From: Lysobacter capsici
Lineage (GTDB): Bacteria > Pseudomonadota > Gammaproteobacteria > Xanthomonadales > Xanthomonadaceae
Direction of reading: 5' to 3'
NCBI RefSeq assembly: GCF_014779555.2
Contig: NZ_CP094357.1
Span: forward strand, 1,488,001-1,552,000
Length of the DNA: 64,000 nt
A program made the position numbers and the translations under genes. The notes beneath the pieces were generated by a model. It worked only from the letters and a program-made list of their open reading frames with translations. It ran no database searches and had not been told where the DNA came from. Each line of letters begins with the position of its first letter. The stretch's first letter is position 1. Below are positions 9,328 through 19,681 of this stretch, piece by piece.

Positions 9328-10121
9328 GACGAAGTCTCGGTTCGGGAAGGCGAGCGGGGAAACCACGGAAACAGCATCGGCGTGCTGCGCTGGTAGTCGC
9401 GGTAATCCTCGCCGCGGCTGCGCAGGGCTTGCGCTTCGGTGTAGGGAATGCCGCTGATCCAGCGCAGGAACACGTACATCACCACCGGCCCGGCCCAGGC
9501 CCAGCCGAACAGCGGCGAGCCGACCGCGAAGCAGACGTAGGCGAACCAGTGGGTCCACTCGAAGAAATAATTCGGGTGCCGCGAATAGCGCCACAGTCCC
9601 TCGCGGCAGGTACGGCCGCGATGGGCCGGATCGGCGCGAAAGCGCGCGAGCTGACGATCGGCCAGGCTTTCGCCGGCCACGCTGAGCAGCCAGATCGCCA
9701 CGCCGGCCGCCAGCCACATCGGCGCGAGCCGGCCGTTGAACGCCACCGCGAGGAACGGCAGCGCGAACAGCACGATCAGCGCGGCCTGGAACTGGAAGAA
9801 CAAAAAGAACTTGCCCTGATGGCCGTGCCAGTGCGAACGCAGATGCCGGTAGCGGCCATCCTCGGGCTCGCCGCGCACACGACGCCACAGGTGCAGCGCC
9901 AACCGCAGCCCCCACGCGCCGCCGCACAACGCCAGCACGACCCGCACGACGACATCGCCCGGACCGAGCGCGGCATAGAACACCGCGCCGAAGCCGACCC
10001 CGCCGGCCCAGATCGCATCGACGATGCCGGCGTTGTCGTGGCGGCGTTGCCACCACCAGCCCAGGCTCATCGCCACCGCGGCGATCGCCCACAGGCTCGC
10101 GACCATCGCCCAGGCATTCAT
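9324..10121 (-). CDS. DUF1295 membrane protein (steroid 5-alpha-reductase-like fold)
   Basis: This 265-residue integral membrane protein has about six hydrophobic segments and the C-terminal signature 'GLWRYSRHPNYFFEW' characteristic of DUF1295 and the related steroid-reductase/isoprenylcysteine methyltransferase fold. Members of this fold use NADPH or SAM on lipids, but the reaction of this one is unknown. It is coupled at both ends by ATGA overlaps (with DUF2878 at 10118-10121 and the methyltransferase at 9324-9327), so it is certainly part of the lipid operon. A lipid double-bond reductase is a reasonable guess and no more. Confidence 0.9.
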   Translation of the reverse strand: MNAWAMVASLWAIAAVAMSLGWWWQRRHDNAGIVDAIWAGGVGFGAVFYAALGPGDVVVRVVLALCGGAWGLRLALHLWRRVRGEPEDGRYRHLRSHWHGHQGKFFLFFQFQAALIVLFALPFLAVAFNGRLAPMWLAAGVAIWLLSVAGESLADRQLARFRADPAHRGRTCREGLWRYSRHPNYFFEWTHWFAYVCFAVGSPLFGWAWAGPVVMYVFLRWISGIPYTEAQALRSRGEDYRDYQRSTPMLFPWFPRSPSRTETSS

Positions 10122-10672
10122 CGCGGCACCTGCGCGCCGCCGTGCAGCGGTATATCGTCTGCGCGTAACCAACGTTGCGCCAACTGCGCGAGCACCGGCA
10201 TCGCCACGCCCCAGCCCAGCGCCAGCCAGGCCAACGCCGGCCAGCGCGGCGGTGCGAATTCGACCGCGCCCCAGCCGCGCGCCGCGCCCAGATAAGCCAG
10301 CGGCCCGCCGATCGCGCCGAACAGCGCCGCCAGCGCGATACGACCGTGCAGGAAACGCAGGGTGTGGTTCAGGGTCATGGCGAACGCACACCACAGGCCG
10401 AGAATCCACACCGGTGCGAAGGCGGTCGACGGCCACGGCGCCGCGTACGCGGCCGCGCCGCTCGCGGCGAGCGCGCCGTCGATCAACGCGCCGGTCGGCA
10501 GCGCCACCAAGAGCAGGCGTACATCCGCGCCGCGTTGCTCGGAGACCGCGAGTTGCCACACGATGAACATCGCCGCGGCCAGCGCACCCGGCCATGCCAG
10601 GCCGCGCCCGGCGGCGATCACGGCGCAGAACCACACCAGTTGGTAACCGGCGAAATTCGCTAGCCCTTTCAT
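10118..10672 (-). CDS. DUF2878 membrane protein
   Basis: This 184-residue inner-membrane protein has about five hydrophobic segments. Its start '[20 protein letters not shown]' and internal 'LNHTLRFLHG' fit the DUF2878 family, which recurs beside Cfa-like and DUF1295 genes. No catalytic motif is evident. The ATG at 10672 overlaps the stop of the Cfa-like gene and the stop overlaps the DUF1295 start, both as ATGA, so expression is tied to that of its neighbours. Possibly an accessory or anchoring subunit for the lipid enzymes. Confidence 0.85.
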   Translation of the reverse strand: MKGLANFAGYQLVWFCAVIAAGRGLAWPGALAAAMFIVWQLAVSEQRGADVRLLLVALPTGALIDGALAASGAAAYAAPWPSTAFAPVWILGLWCAFAMTLNHTLRFLHGRIALAALFGAIGGPLAYLGAARGWGAVEFAPPRWPALAWLALGWGVAMPVLAQLAQRWLRADDIPLHGGAQVPR

Positions 10673-11952
10673 GCGCACAGCTCGCCTTCGGGCAACCGCG
10701 CCGCGCGACGATGCCCGGGCTTGGCCATCAGCATCTGCACCACGCCGATCGAGCGCTCGTGGAAGCCGCCTTCGCAATACGCCAGATAGAACGCCCACAT
10801 GCGGATGAAGCGTTCGTCGTAGCCCAGAGCGCGCACGTCGGCCAGTCTGGATTCGAAGCGGCGATGCCAGGCCTGCAGGGTCAGCGCATAGGACGGGCCG
10901 AAGTCGTCGAGCTGGACCAGGGCCAAGTCGCTGCCGCGGGTCTTGGCCGCGAGCATCGCGTTGATCGACGGAATGAAGCTGCCCGGAAACACGTGGCGCT
11001 TGATGAAATCCACGCTGCGCAGCGCTTGCGCGTAGCGATGATCTTCGATGGTGATCGCCTGCACCAGCGCCAGCCCGTCGGGCTTGAGCAAGTCGCCGAG
11101 CTTGCCGAAATAGGTGTCGAGATAGGGCGCGCCGATGGCCTCGATCATCTCGATCGAGACCAGTTTGTCGTAACGGCCTTGCAGGTCGCGGTAGTCGTGC
11201 AGCAACAATTCGATCCGATCGCCCAGCCCGGCCGCGGCGACGCGTTCGCTGGCGAGCGCATGCTGTTCCCGCGAAATGGTCGTGGTGGTGACGTGGCAGC
11301 CGTAATGGGCGGCGGCGTGCAAGGCGAAACCGCCCCAGCCGGTGCCGATCTCGATCACCCGGTCGCCCGGCCGCAATGCGAGTTTGCGGCAGATCCGATC
11401 GAGCTTGCGCAACGAGGCATCCTCCAGCGATTCCTCCGGCGAGGCGAACACCGCCGAGGAATACATCAGGTCCGGCGACAGAAAGGTGGCGAAGAATTCG
11501 TTGCCCAGGTCGTAATGCGCGGCGATGTTGCGACGGCTGCCGCCGCGGGTATTGCGGCGCAGCGCGTTCCAACCGCGCATCGCCCAGCCGCCCAGGCGCG
11601 CCAGCCCGGTTTCCATGCCGTCGAGCAGATCGCGATTGCGCACCAGCAAGCGGATCAGCGCGACCAGGTCGCTGCAATCCCACTGCGCGTCCATATAGGA
11701 TTCGCCCGCGCCGACGCTGCCGTTGGCGGCGACCGCGCGATAAAAGCCGCCGTCGTGGACGTGGATCGTCACATCGATCGGATCGACGCCGGCCGCTTCG
11801 CCGAGCACCACTTCGCCGCAGGCATCGCGCAAGCTCAGGCGGCCGCCGCGCAACTGCGCCATCTGCGCGATCAGGCGCTGACGCAGCCAGCGTTCGGGCA
11901 ACGGGTAGGCGGTATCGGGTCGTGCGTCGAGTTTGTCGGCGCTGGGCATCAT
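10669..11952 (-). CDS. Cyclopropane-fatty-acyl-phospholipid synthase family methyltransferase
   Basis: This 427-residue Cfa-family enzyme has an N-terminal lipid-binding region (about 1-140) and a SAM methyltransferase domain with 'EIGTGWGG' (201-208). E. coli Cfa holds a bicarbonate base with five residues. Here the cysteine position is serine ('MYSSAVF', Ser166) and the histidine is glutamine (Gln298 in 'LVQAI'), while Glu271 and the Tyr of '[11 protein letters not shown]' are kept. It may therefore methylate or methylenate double bonds differently from true Cfa. A second in-frame ATG follows at once (11949). ATGA overlaps join it to DUF1365 and DUF2878. Confidence 0.9.
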   Translation of the reverse strand: MMPSADKLDARPDTAYPLPERWLRQRLIAQMAQLRGGRLSLRDACGEVVLGEAAGVDPIDVTIHVHDGGFYRAVAANGSVGAGESYMDAQWDCSDLVALIRLLVRNRDLLDGMETGLARLGGWAMRGWNALRRNTRGGSRRNIAAHYDLGNEFFATFLSPDLMYSSAVFASPEESLEDASLRKLDRICRKLALRPGDRVIEIGTGWGGFALHAAAHYGCHVTTTTISREQHALASERVAAAGLGDRIELLLHDYRDLQGRYDKLVSIEMIEAIGAPYLDTYFGKLGDLLKPDGLALVQAITIEDHRYAQALRSVDFIKRHVFPGSFIPSINAMLAAKTRGSDLALVQLDDFGPSYALTLQAWHRRFESRLADVRALGYDERFIRMWAFYLAYCEGGFHERSIGVVQMLMAKPGHRRAARLPEGELCA

Positions 11953-12755
11953 GGCAGGCCTCGCGCATTGCGCGGATGGTCGTGGACGGGATTGCGTTTG
12001 AGCCACAGGCGCAGCGCCTGCCAATGGATCGCGAACATGATCTGCACGGTCATCAACGGATAACGCCACAGCACCCGCGCCAGCCCTGCGCCGTCGCAGG
12101 GCCGGCGGCGCAGGCTCAAGGTCGCGGAAAATTCGCTGTGGTCCTCGCGCATCACGTCCATATGCACCAGCAGGTCCTCGCCGGGCGCGGTGAAGCGCCA
12201 GGCATAGTCGCGCTGCATCGGCATGAACGGCGATACATGGAAGGCCTTGGCGAACGACCACTCCAGCGCGCGTCCGCACGGCCGCGCCGTGTCGGCGGCC
12301 AGCACATAGGCGTGGCGTTCGCCCCAGGGCGTGTTGGTGATTTCGGCGACGACGTAGTCCAGCGCGCGGCCGTCGTCGGCATAGCAGTAGTAGAAGCTGA
12401 CCGGGTTGAACACGTAGCCGAAGTAGCGCAGATGGGTCAGCAGCCGGATCGGTCCGGTCGGGCGCCGTCCGCAGTGCTGGAACACCCGCTCGCGTACCGC
12501 ATCGGCCAGCGGCAGTTCATTCGGGCCGAGATAATCCTCGCGGCGGAAACGGCCGATCGCGCCGCGCCGGGTCGACCACAGCCAGCGGCGGCGGAACACT
12601 TGTTCGATTTCGTCCAGATCCAGATACAACTGCGCGACCCGGTATTGGAACGCATGCGCCCGCGGCGAACGCCGGCGATGGCGGACCACGCCTTCGTAGA
12701 TCGCGCTGAGCAACGGCGCGTCGGCCCGTGCCGAATCGGTCCGCGATGCGTTCAC
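11949..12755 (-). CDS. DUF1365 domain-containing protein
   Basis: This 268-residue protein has the DUF1365 hallmarks: '[15 protein letters not shown]', '[18 protein letters not shown]' and 'HVSPFMPM'. The family is almost always found between an FAD-dependent amine-oxidase-like gene and a Cfa-like gene, as here, and is presumed to act in fatty-acid modification, though its chemistry is not established. There is no signal peptide, and one hydrophobic stretch near the C-terminus ('[12 protein letters not shown]') may touch the membrane. It overlaps both neighbours by ATGA. Confidence 0.92.
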   Translation of the reverse strand: MNASRTDSARADAPLLSAIYEGVVRHRRRSPRAHAFQYRVAQLYLDLDEIEQVFRRRWLWSTRRGAIGRFRREDYLGPNELPLADAVRERVFQHCGRRPTGPIRLLTHLRYFGYVFNPVSFYYCYADDGRALDYVVAEITNTPWGERHAYVLAADTARPCGRALEWSFAKAFHVSPFMPMQRDYAWRFTAPGEDLLVHMDVMREDHSEFSATLSLRRRPCDGAGLARVLWRYPLMTVQIMFAIHWQALRLWLKRNPVHDHPRNARGLP

Positions 12756-14056
12756 GCGGCCCTCCGCTCGGCGCGTTGCGGCACGATGCGCTGGCTGGCC
12801 TGGCCGTAACGCGCGCTGCCGGCGGCGCCGAGCGCGGCGGCGACTTCGACCGCGCTGCGCATGCCGTCCTCATGAAAGCCCCAGCCCCAGTAGGCACCGG
12901 CGAACCAGGTGCGGCGATGGCCCTGGATTTCGCTCTTGCGTCGCTGCGCGGCGACGCAGGCCAGGTCGTAGACCGGATGTTCGTAGCGCATGCGCCGCAG
13001 GATCTTGTCCGGGTCGATCGCCTCGCTGCGGTTCAAGGTGACCACCAACGGCTCGGGCGATTCGATGCCTTGCAACAGGTTCATGCAATAGCTGACCGTG
13101 CAGGCCGCGGCCGGCTCGCGCGGGATATGCGCGTTCCACGCCGCCCAGGCCTTGCGATGACGCGGCAACAGCCGCGCGTCGGTATGCAGCACGGTGTCGT
13201 TGAGCTGGTAGCGCATCGCGCCGAGGATGTCGCGCTCGCTGTCGTCGGCGTCCTCGAGCAGGCGCAGGGCCTGATCGCTGTGGCAGGCGAGCACGACTTG
13301 ATCGAAACGTTCCTCGCCCGCGCCGCTGACCACGCTGACGCCGTGGTCGTCGCGGCGCAGCGCATGCACCGGGCAGGCGATGCGTTCGAGCACGTTCCAG
13401 CGCGCGCGCAAGGCCTGCACATAGCGATCGGACCCGCCGTGCACGACCCGCCACTGCGGCCGCCCGGCGACCTGCAGCATCTGGTGATTGGCCATGAACT
13501 GAACCAGATACCGCGCCGGGAACGACAGCACGCGCTGCGACGGGGTCGACCACAGCGCCGAAGCCATCGGCAACAGATGCTCGTCGCGGAAGGCCTCGCC
13601 GTAACGGTTCGCGCGCAGGTATTCGCCCAGGGTCGGACCGGCGCCGTCGCTGTCTAGCAGCTCGGGCGATTCGCGGTAGAAACGCAGCAGGTCGCGGACC
13701 ATGCCGAGAAAGCGCGGCGACAGCAGATTGCGCCGTTGGCAGAACAGGCCGTCGAGGCTGCCGGCGTTGTACTCCACGCCGCTGAGCTCGCTGTGCACCG
13801 AAAAACTCATCGTGGTCGCCTGCGAGGGCACGTCGAGTTCGTCGAACAGGCGCGACAGCAGCGGATAGTGCGTCGGGTTGAACACGATGAAGCCGGTGTC
13901 GACGCGGTAATCGCGGCCGTGCAGGTGGATGTCATGGGTGTGGGTATGGCCGCCGATGCGGTCGGCGGCCTCGAACACGGTCACCTCATGTTCGTGCTGC
14001 AACAACCAGGCCGCGGCGAGGCCGGAAATGCCGGAACCGACGATGGCGATGCGCAT
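12752..14056 (-). CDS. FAD-dependent oxidoreductase (amine-oxidase/desaturase-like)
   Basis: This 434-residue flavoprotein has an N-terminal dinucleotide-binding motif '[15 protein letters not shown]' and '[12 protein letters not shown]', as in the phytoene-desaturase/amine-oxidase superfamily. It is the standard partner of DUF1365. In Rhodobacter, as I recall, a protein of this type desaturates a methylated fatty acid on the way to a furan fatty acid, so a lipid-oxidising role is plausible here. The start is the ATG at 14056, 1 bp after the desaturase stop; its 3' end overlaps DUF1365 by ATGA. Confidence 0.9.
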   Translation of the reverse strand: MRIAIVGSGISGLAAAWLLQHEHEVTVFEAADRIGGHTHTHDIHLHGRDYRVDTGFIVFNPTHYPLLSRLFDELDVPSQATTMSFSVHSELSGVEYNAGSLDGLFCQRRNLLSPRFLGMVRDLLRFYRESPELLDSDGAGPTLGEYLRANRYGEAFRDEHLLPMASALWSTPSQRVLSFPARYLVQFMANHQMLQVAGRPQWRVVHGGSDRYVQALRARWNVLERIACPVHALRRDDHGVSVVSGAGEERFDQVVLACHSDQALRLLEDADDSERDILGAMRYQLNDTVLHTDARLLPRHRKAWAAWNAHIPREPAAACTVSYCMNLLQGIESPEPLVVTLNRSEAIDPDKILRRMRYEHPVYDLACVAAQRRKSEIQGHRRTWFAGAYWGWGFHEDGMRSAVEVAAALGAAGSARYGQASQRIVPQRAERRAA

Positions 14057-14057
14057 G

Positions 14058-15056
14058 TCAGGCCTTCGCCCTGGCCGCGACCCAGGCCGGAATCGGCTTG
14101 AGATCGCGCACCAGTCCCAGCAGCGCCATCACCCGAAGCCCGTAATAGGTCAGATCGATTTCCCACCAGCGAAAGCCCTGACGCACCGTGCCGGGATAGA
14201 AATGGTGGTTGTTGTGCCAGCCTTCGCCGAAGGTGATCAGCGCCAGCCAGAGGTTGTTGCGGCTGTCGTCCCGGGTGTCGAAACGGCGCTTGCCGTAACG
14301 ATGGGCCAGCGAATTGATCGTGACCGTGGCGTGGAACAGCACCGTGGTCGAGACGAAGAATCCCCAGACCAGCATCTGCGAACCGCTGGTGCCGAGCTGC
14401 GGCGCGAAGCGCTGCAACAAGGCGCCCAGTCCGAACAACGCCGCCGCGAGCAGCACCGGCACCAGCGTATCGTAGCGATCGAGCACGCGAAGTTCGGGGA
14501 ACCTGGCCAGATCGGGCACGCGCTCGAGCTCGGTGCGGAACGCGCGCGGGGTGAGGAACCAGCCGACATGGCTGCGCAGGAAGCCGTGCACGCTCGGCGA
14601 ATGCGGGTCCAGCGCGGTCTCGGTATGGCGATGATGATTGCGGTGATGCGCCGCCCACCACAGCGGGCCGCGCTGCACGCTGGACGCGCCGATCAGCGCG
14701 AACACGAACTGCATCGCGCGCGAGGTGCGGAAGGTCTTGTGCGAGAAGTAGCGATGGTAGAACGCGGTCAGCGCGAACATGCGGATCGCGTACATCGCCG
14801 CGGCCACGATCAGTGCGATCGGCGACACGCCGACCCACAGCACCGCGATGCAGGCCAGATGCATGGCGATGAACGGCGAAGTGCGCAGCCAGTCGATGCG
14901 GTCGGCGCGGGCTTCGTCGAGCGGCGCCTGGGTGTCGGTATCGATCCAGCGGCGCACGGTCGCGACCGCCCGCCGCCAGCGCGTGCCGCGCGGCGCGGGC
15001 GTTGACGGCACGACAGGGCCGTCGAGCGTCGAGGTGTGGCCGGGGTCGAACGACAT
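14058..15056 (-). CDS. Membrane acyl-CoA/acyl-lipid desaturase
   Basis: This 332-residue integral membrane di-iron desaturase has all three histidine boxes: 'HRYFSH' (101-106), 'HHRNHH' (137-142) and 'HNNHHFYPG' near residue 280. About four membrane segments are present. This is the delta-9-type fatty acid desaturase family, which introduces a double bond using O2. It is the first gene of the tight lipid operon and could supply the unsaturated acyl chains that the two Cfa-like enzymes then modify. Its own promoter probably lies in the 86 bp upstream, or transcription runs in from the 15143-15946 gene. Confidence 0.93.
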   Translation of the reverse strand: MSFDPGHTSTLDGPVVPSTPAPRGTRWRRAVATVRRWIDTDTQAPLDEARADRIDWLRTSPFIAMHLACIAVLWVGVSPIALIVAAAMYAIRMFALTAFYHRYFSHKTFRTSRAMQFVFALIGASSVQRGPLWWAAHHRNHHRHTETALDPHSPSVHGFLRSHVGWFLTPRAFRTELERVPDLARFPELRVLDRYDTLVPVLLAAALFGLGALLQRFAPQLGTSGSQMLVWGFFVSTTVLFHATVTINSLAHRYGKRRFDTRDDSRNNLWLALITFGEGWHNNHHFYPGTVRQGFRWWEIDLTYYGLRVMALLGLVRDLKPIPAWVAARAKA

Positions 15057-15142
15057 GCCGTGCTCCGATGCGGTGCGTTATGGGGGTCTACGATGGATTC
15101 GCGCGGACGGATGCACTCGCGGCGTGTCGGCGAGCGCCGGGG

Positions 15143-15946
15143 TCAGGTGCTTGCGCCTGCGCAGCTGTTGACCAGCGGCTGGGTTCGCGCGGCTTGGCGT
15201 TCGGCCGCGTCGGCCTGGGTGGGCGCCGCGAATTCGATCCGCACGTTCTGATAACGACCGGTCTGGTCGCGGATCGTCGAGATGCCCTGGAAGGTCAGCA
15301 GCCGGCGATCGGCGACCGCGTAGCGCAGCTCGATCGGTGCAATCGCGAAGCCGTACCACGTGTCCAGCGCCATGCGCAGACGGCGCACCGAGGCCACGCC
15401 ATTGCCCTGCTCGAGTGGTTCGATCCTGAAATCGAGGAACGACCCGCGGCTGGGCAACAGGAACGGCGCCGCGATCGATTTACCCGCCGACAGCGCATCC
15501 CAGCGGCTGCGGATCATCGCGTCGAAGCCGGCATCGATGACCGCGCCGGCGCGTTCGGGCAAGGCGGTTTCCTTGCGCGCGGCCGCGGTGTTCTTGCGGG
15601 TGTAGACGTAGCGCCGCCCCTGTCGGGTCCAGACGCCTTCCTCGTAGCCGTCGCGGGCATCGACGAAGCCGAAATCCGGCGCGCTGGCGCTGGGCGAATC
15701 GGTCACCACTTTTCTTGCGAACGCTTCGCCGCGTGGGCAGCGGTACAGCACGATGCGTTGCCCCACGCCGTCCTGGCTATAGCGCCAATGGGTCTCGCGA
15801 TACAGCACGCGCTTGCTGTCGGGCGCATAGGCCACGCCTTCGTAGCGTTCGTCGGCGCAGGCGCTCATTGCGGCCGACAGCGACAGCATGGCCACCGAAA
15901 CGATCGCAATGCGACGGCCGGAATCCAGGAACCTACATGCACGCAT
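15143..15946 (-). CDS. Secreted or lipid-anchored protein of unknown function
   Basis: This 267-residue protein has an N-terminal hydrophobic segment ('IAIVSVAMLSLSAAMSAC') ending at a cysteine, so it is either a lipoprotein with an imperfect lipobox or a periplasmic protein. I do not recognise the mature part, which begins 'ADERYEGVAYAPDSKRVLY' and looks beta-rich. A GGCGAG sequence precedes the ATG at 15946; longer frames upstream would destroy the signal peptide. It lies 86 bp ahead of the desaturase on the same strand and may be the first gene of the lipid operon. Periplasmic lipid-linked work is only a guess. Confidence 0.75.
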   Translation of the reverse strand: MRACRFLDSGRRIAIVSVAMLSLSAAMSACADERYEGVAYAPDSKRVLYRETHWRYSQDGVGQRIVLYRCPRGEAFARKVVTDSPSASAPDFGFVDARDGYEEGVWTRQGRRYVYTRKNTAAARKETALPERAGAVIDAGFDAMIRSRWDALSAGKSIAAPFLLPSRGSFLDFRIEPLEQGNGVASVRRLRMALDTWYGFAIAPIELRYAVADRRLLTFQGISTIRDQTGRYQNVRIEFAAPTQADAAERQAARTQPLVNSCAGAST

Positions 15947-16276
15947 CAGCGCTCGCCTTGGCGGCCGATGGCCGGTTACGCGATGGATACGACGATGCAC
16001 CTGGACCGGATGCACCATCAGACTGAATCGCCTGAACGATGTGCCATCGACTGCATCGCTGAGCACAACAGATGAAACAAGGCGGGATCGAACCTCGGTC
16101 GCGGCCGCGCATTCAACGAAATATTTCTATTTTCTGCATCCCAACGCCACGGGGCCGCGTACAGCCAACGAACCCGTGCAGTTCATCGCAGCGCAGTTCG
16201 CGCCGATGCACGGCCCTTCGCAAGCGATCCGCGCCACGTTCCGCGCGGCAAGACCACAAATAGAGGGAGAGTGAGC
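15947..16276. promoter_or_regulatory. Divergent intergenic region
   Basis: These 330 bp lie between the leftward secreted-protein gene and the rightward outer-membrane protein gene. An AT-richer patch (about 16115-16140) stands out from the surrounding GC-rich DNA and is the likely promoter zone for 16277. No repeat element or RNA gene is evident. Confidence 0.4.
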
Positions 16277-17116
16277 ATGAGAGCGGAATACCTCGCATCG
16301 ATCGCGGTCGCCGTGCTGGCGGCCAGTGCCTCGCCGGCCTATGCACAGTCGGCCGAGCAGGACTGGAGCGGCTTCTATTTCGGCGGCAACGTCGGTTCGT
16401 CCGAACCCAACGGCAGCGGCGGCCGGATTTCGTTCGACAACAACCTCGACGGCGGCTACGGCGATACGGTGCGCACAGCCGCCGGCGCGGATGCGTTCTC
16501 GCCGGGCTTCTGCGATGGCGCCGCGGGCGGACGCACGCCGGCCTCGGGATGCGGCGACGACAAGGGCGGCGCCGACTACGGCCTGCGCGCCGGTTACGAC
16601 TGGCAGAGCGGCCGCCTCGTGTTCGGCGTGGTCGCCGAATACACCCAGGGCGATTCGCGCGACAGCGTGTCGGCGTTCAGCACCACCCCGGCGTTCTACA
16701 CCATGACCCGCGATCTCGACACCACCACCGCCTTGCGCGGCCGGATCGGCTGGACCTTCGGCGGGCAGGGCGACTATCTGGTCTACGCCACCGCCGGCGC
16801 GGTGCGGGCCAAGATCGATCACCGCTTCACCACCAGCAACGCGGCCAACGCGTTCGCCTTGCGCGGCGACGACGAGGCCGACGGCTGGCAGGCCGGTGTC
16901 GGCATCGAGCGCAAGGTGCTCGATCACCTCTCGCTCGGCCTGGAATACCTGTACAGCCGCGTCGACGACGACGATTTCCGTGTCGGCGTATCGCGCGGCG
17001 CGGCGCCGGCCAACAATCCGTTTTTGTTGGTCAATGCCAACGGCACCGATTTCCGTCGCAGTGACAGCGATTTCGAATTCGGCAGCCTGCGCCTGACCGC
17101 GACCTATCGCTTCTGA
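16277..17116 (+). CDS. Outer-membrane beta-barrel protein
   Basis: This 279-residue protein has a signal peptide ending 'ASPAYA' and a mature start 'QSAEQDWSGFYFGGNVGSS', typical of the small porin/immunogenic outer-membrane barrel family. Alternating hydrophobic strands run to the C-terminal 'LRLTATYRF', whose final Phe is the usual barrel-assembly signal. The ATG at 16277 is preferred over a GTG at 16271 because an AGGGAGA ribosome site sits 6 bp upstream of it. It is monocistronic, closed by a bidirectional terminator. The cargo or role is unknown. Confidence 0.85.
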   Translation: MRAEYLASIAVAVLAASASPAYAQSAEQDWSGFYFGGNVGSSEPNGSGGRISFDNNLDGGYGDTVRTAAGADAFSPGFCDGAAGGRTPASGCGDDKGGADYGLRAGYDWQSGRLVFGVVAEYTQGDSRDSVSAFSTTPAFYTMTRDLDTTTALRGRIGWTFGGQGDYLVYATAGAVRAKIDHRFTTSNAANAFALRGDDEADGWQAGVGIERKVLDHLSLGLEYLYSRVDDDDFRVGVSRGAAPANNPFLLVNANGTDFRRSDSDFEFGSLRLTATYRF

Positions 17117-17140
17117 TCGCTTCGATCGACGGCTTGAAAC

Positions 17141-17172
17141 GAAGAAGGCGAGCCATCGGGCTCGCCTTCTTC
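17141..17172. terminator. Bidirectional terminator between convergent genes
   Basis: A perfect 14-bp stem (GAAGAAGGCGAGCC and its inverse) with a 4-base loop lies between the stops of the outer-membrane protein (17116) and the M20 peptidase (17196). The A-rich and T-rich stem ends suit termination in both directions. Confidence 0.8.
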
Positions 17173-17195
17173 ATTCAACCGGTAGCGCGAATACC

Positions 17196-18689
<1,494 letters not shown>

Positions 18690-18824
18690 GGGGCGGGGCC
18701 TTGGAAACGGGAAAGGCGCCAGTTTACCCCTCCCGGGGCGTGTAGGACTTTTCCTACCCTGCGCTGCGGCTCTGCCCGACTTCTTTGAGGCCGGCTTGGC
18801 GATAACCTGATCCCGTCGAGACAT

Positions 18825-18837
18825 GGAGACTGTCTCC
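18825..18837. promoter_or_regulatory. Perfect palindrome upstream of the ComEA-like gene
   Basis: GGAGAC-T-GTCTCC lies 73 bp before the ATG at 18911, in the divergent gap between the M20 peptidase and the ComEA-like gene. It could be a regulator site for either gene. No regulator is assigned. Confidence 0.3.
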
Positions 18838-18910
18838 ACCGGCGGACACAAGGACTCAGGGATGTACGGCCGCCGGTTCGGAATGGAATCCAAATCTCAG
18901 GAGCTCAATC

Positions 18911-19249
18911 ATGAAATCGTTTGCCCTTATCGCCAAGTCGCTGGTCCTGTCGCTGATGCTCGCCGGCAGTGCCTTCGCCTCTGAACAGGTCAATATCAAC
19001 AGCGCCGACGCGGCCACACTGGATCGTGTGTTGCTCAACGTCGGAGCGTCCAAGGCCGAGGCCATCGTCGCGTACCGCAAGGCCAATGGGGCCTTCCGCA
19101 GCGTCGAACAGCTGGCCTTGGTCAAGGGGATCGGTCTGAAGACGGTGGAAAAGAACCGGGATCGCATCGTGGTCGGTGGCGCGCCGCAAGGCCGTCCGAC
19201 CAACACGGCCGGAGCCATCGCGGCGCCGCGCTCTGCCAGCAAGCGCTGA
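18911..19249 (+). CDS. ComEA-type helix-hairpin-helix protein
   Basis: This 112-residue protein has a Sec signal peptide (cleavage after 'AGSAFA', about residue 23) and a helix-hairpin-helix DNA-binding domain: 'VNINSADAATLDRVLLNVG' and 'LALVKGIGLKTVEKNRDRI'. This is the minimal ComEA layout of gammaproteobacteria, where the periplasmic protein binds incoming DNA during natural transformation. The C-terminal about 25 residues are Ala/Pro-rich and disordered. It is monocistronic with a strong terminator. The fold is clear; a role in competence is inferred from the family. Confidence 0.9.
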   Translation: MKSFALIAKSLVLSLMLAGSAFASEQVNINSADAATLDRVLLNVGASKAEAIVAYRKANGAFRSVEQLALVKGIGLKTVEKNRDRIVVGGAPQGRPTNTAGAIAAPRSASKR

Positions 19250-19350
19250 AACTAGTCTGCCGGACACCGTAAGGACGCGGAGCTGGCAGTTGATCGGGCA
19301 AGGAGGCCCGGTAGGATTCGGGGGGAGGTCCCTGGACACGGAAGTACGTC

Positions 19351-19393
19351 GCCCCGCCGCAGAAGGATCTGCGGCGGGGCACATCTGTTTTTG
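19351..19393 (+). terminator. Rho-independent terminator after the ComEA-like gene
   Basis: A perfect 12-bp stem (GCCCCGCCGCAG/CTGCGGCGGGGC, 19351-19380) with a 6-base loop is followed within 6 bp by a run of T (19387-19392). It lies about 100 bp after the stop at 19249. Confidence 0.88.
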
Positions 19394-19395
19394 GG

Positions 19396-19457
19396 GGTCG
19401 GGATTCGGGATTCGGGATTTGGGGTTGGGAAATCGGGAGTCGGGAGTCGGGTTCCGG
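19396..19457. repeat. Family A repeat, one-sided copy
   Basis: Tandem GGGATTC/GGGAGTC heptamer-like units follow directly after the terminator. Unlike the copies at 4926, 24165 and 29606, no inverted partner is visible, so this looks like half an element. The rest of the 432-bp gap to 19682 holds the family E copy at 19551 and no gene. Confidence 0.65.
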
Positions 19458-19550
19458 AATCTCGCCGGTTTCAGGCTTGTTGCGTCGCCTGTGTTGTGGA
19501 CCTTCCCGAAGCGGCAATTTCCCCCAAGCCTTTCATCTCCTGCCCGAAGC

Positions 19551-19592
19551 GTTCCCCCCTTTGAAAAGGGGGGCAGGGGGGATTTGCTCTTA
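19551..19592. repeat. Family E repeat (CCCCCCTTT...AAAAGGGGGGCAGGGGGGATT)
   Basis: A single copy of the motif that forms the 42-bp inverted ends of the element at 50706-50947. Runs of six C and six G around TTTGAAAA are followed by CAGGGGGGATTTGC. It lies in the gap before the HutD-like gene. Confidence 0.75.
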
Positions 19593-19681
19593 GCGCGAGC
19601 GCCGGCGTTTCAGGTCAGCACCCTGGGCCTGACCCGATCCAGCCACTAGACTCAGCGTCCCGCCGCGATCCGACCCGCGCC

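Noticed and set aside
16080-16105. A GGTTCGATCCC-like T-arm sequence on the minus strand
   Set aside because: No matching acceptor stem, D-arm or anticodon arm is found around it, so it is not a tRNA.
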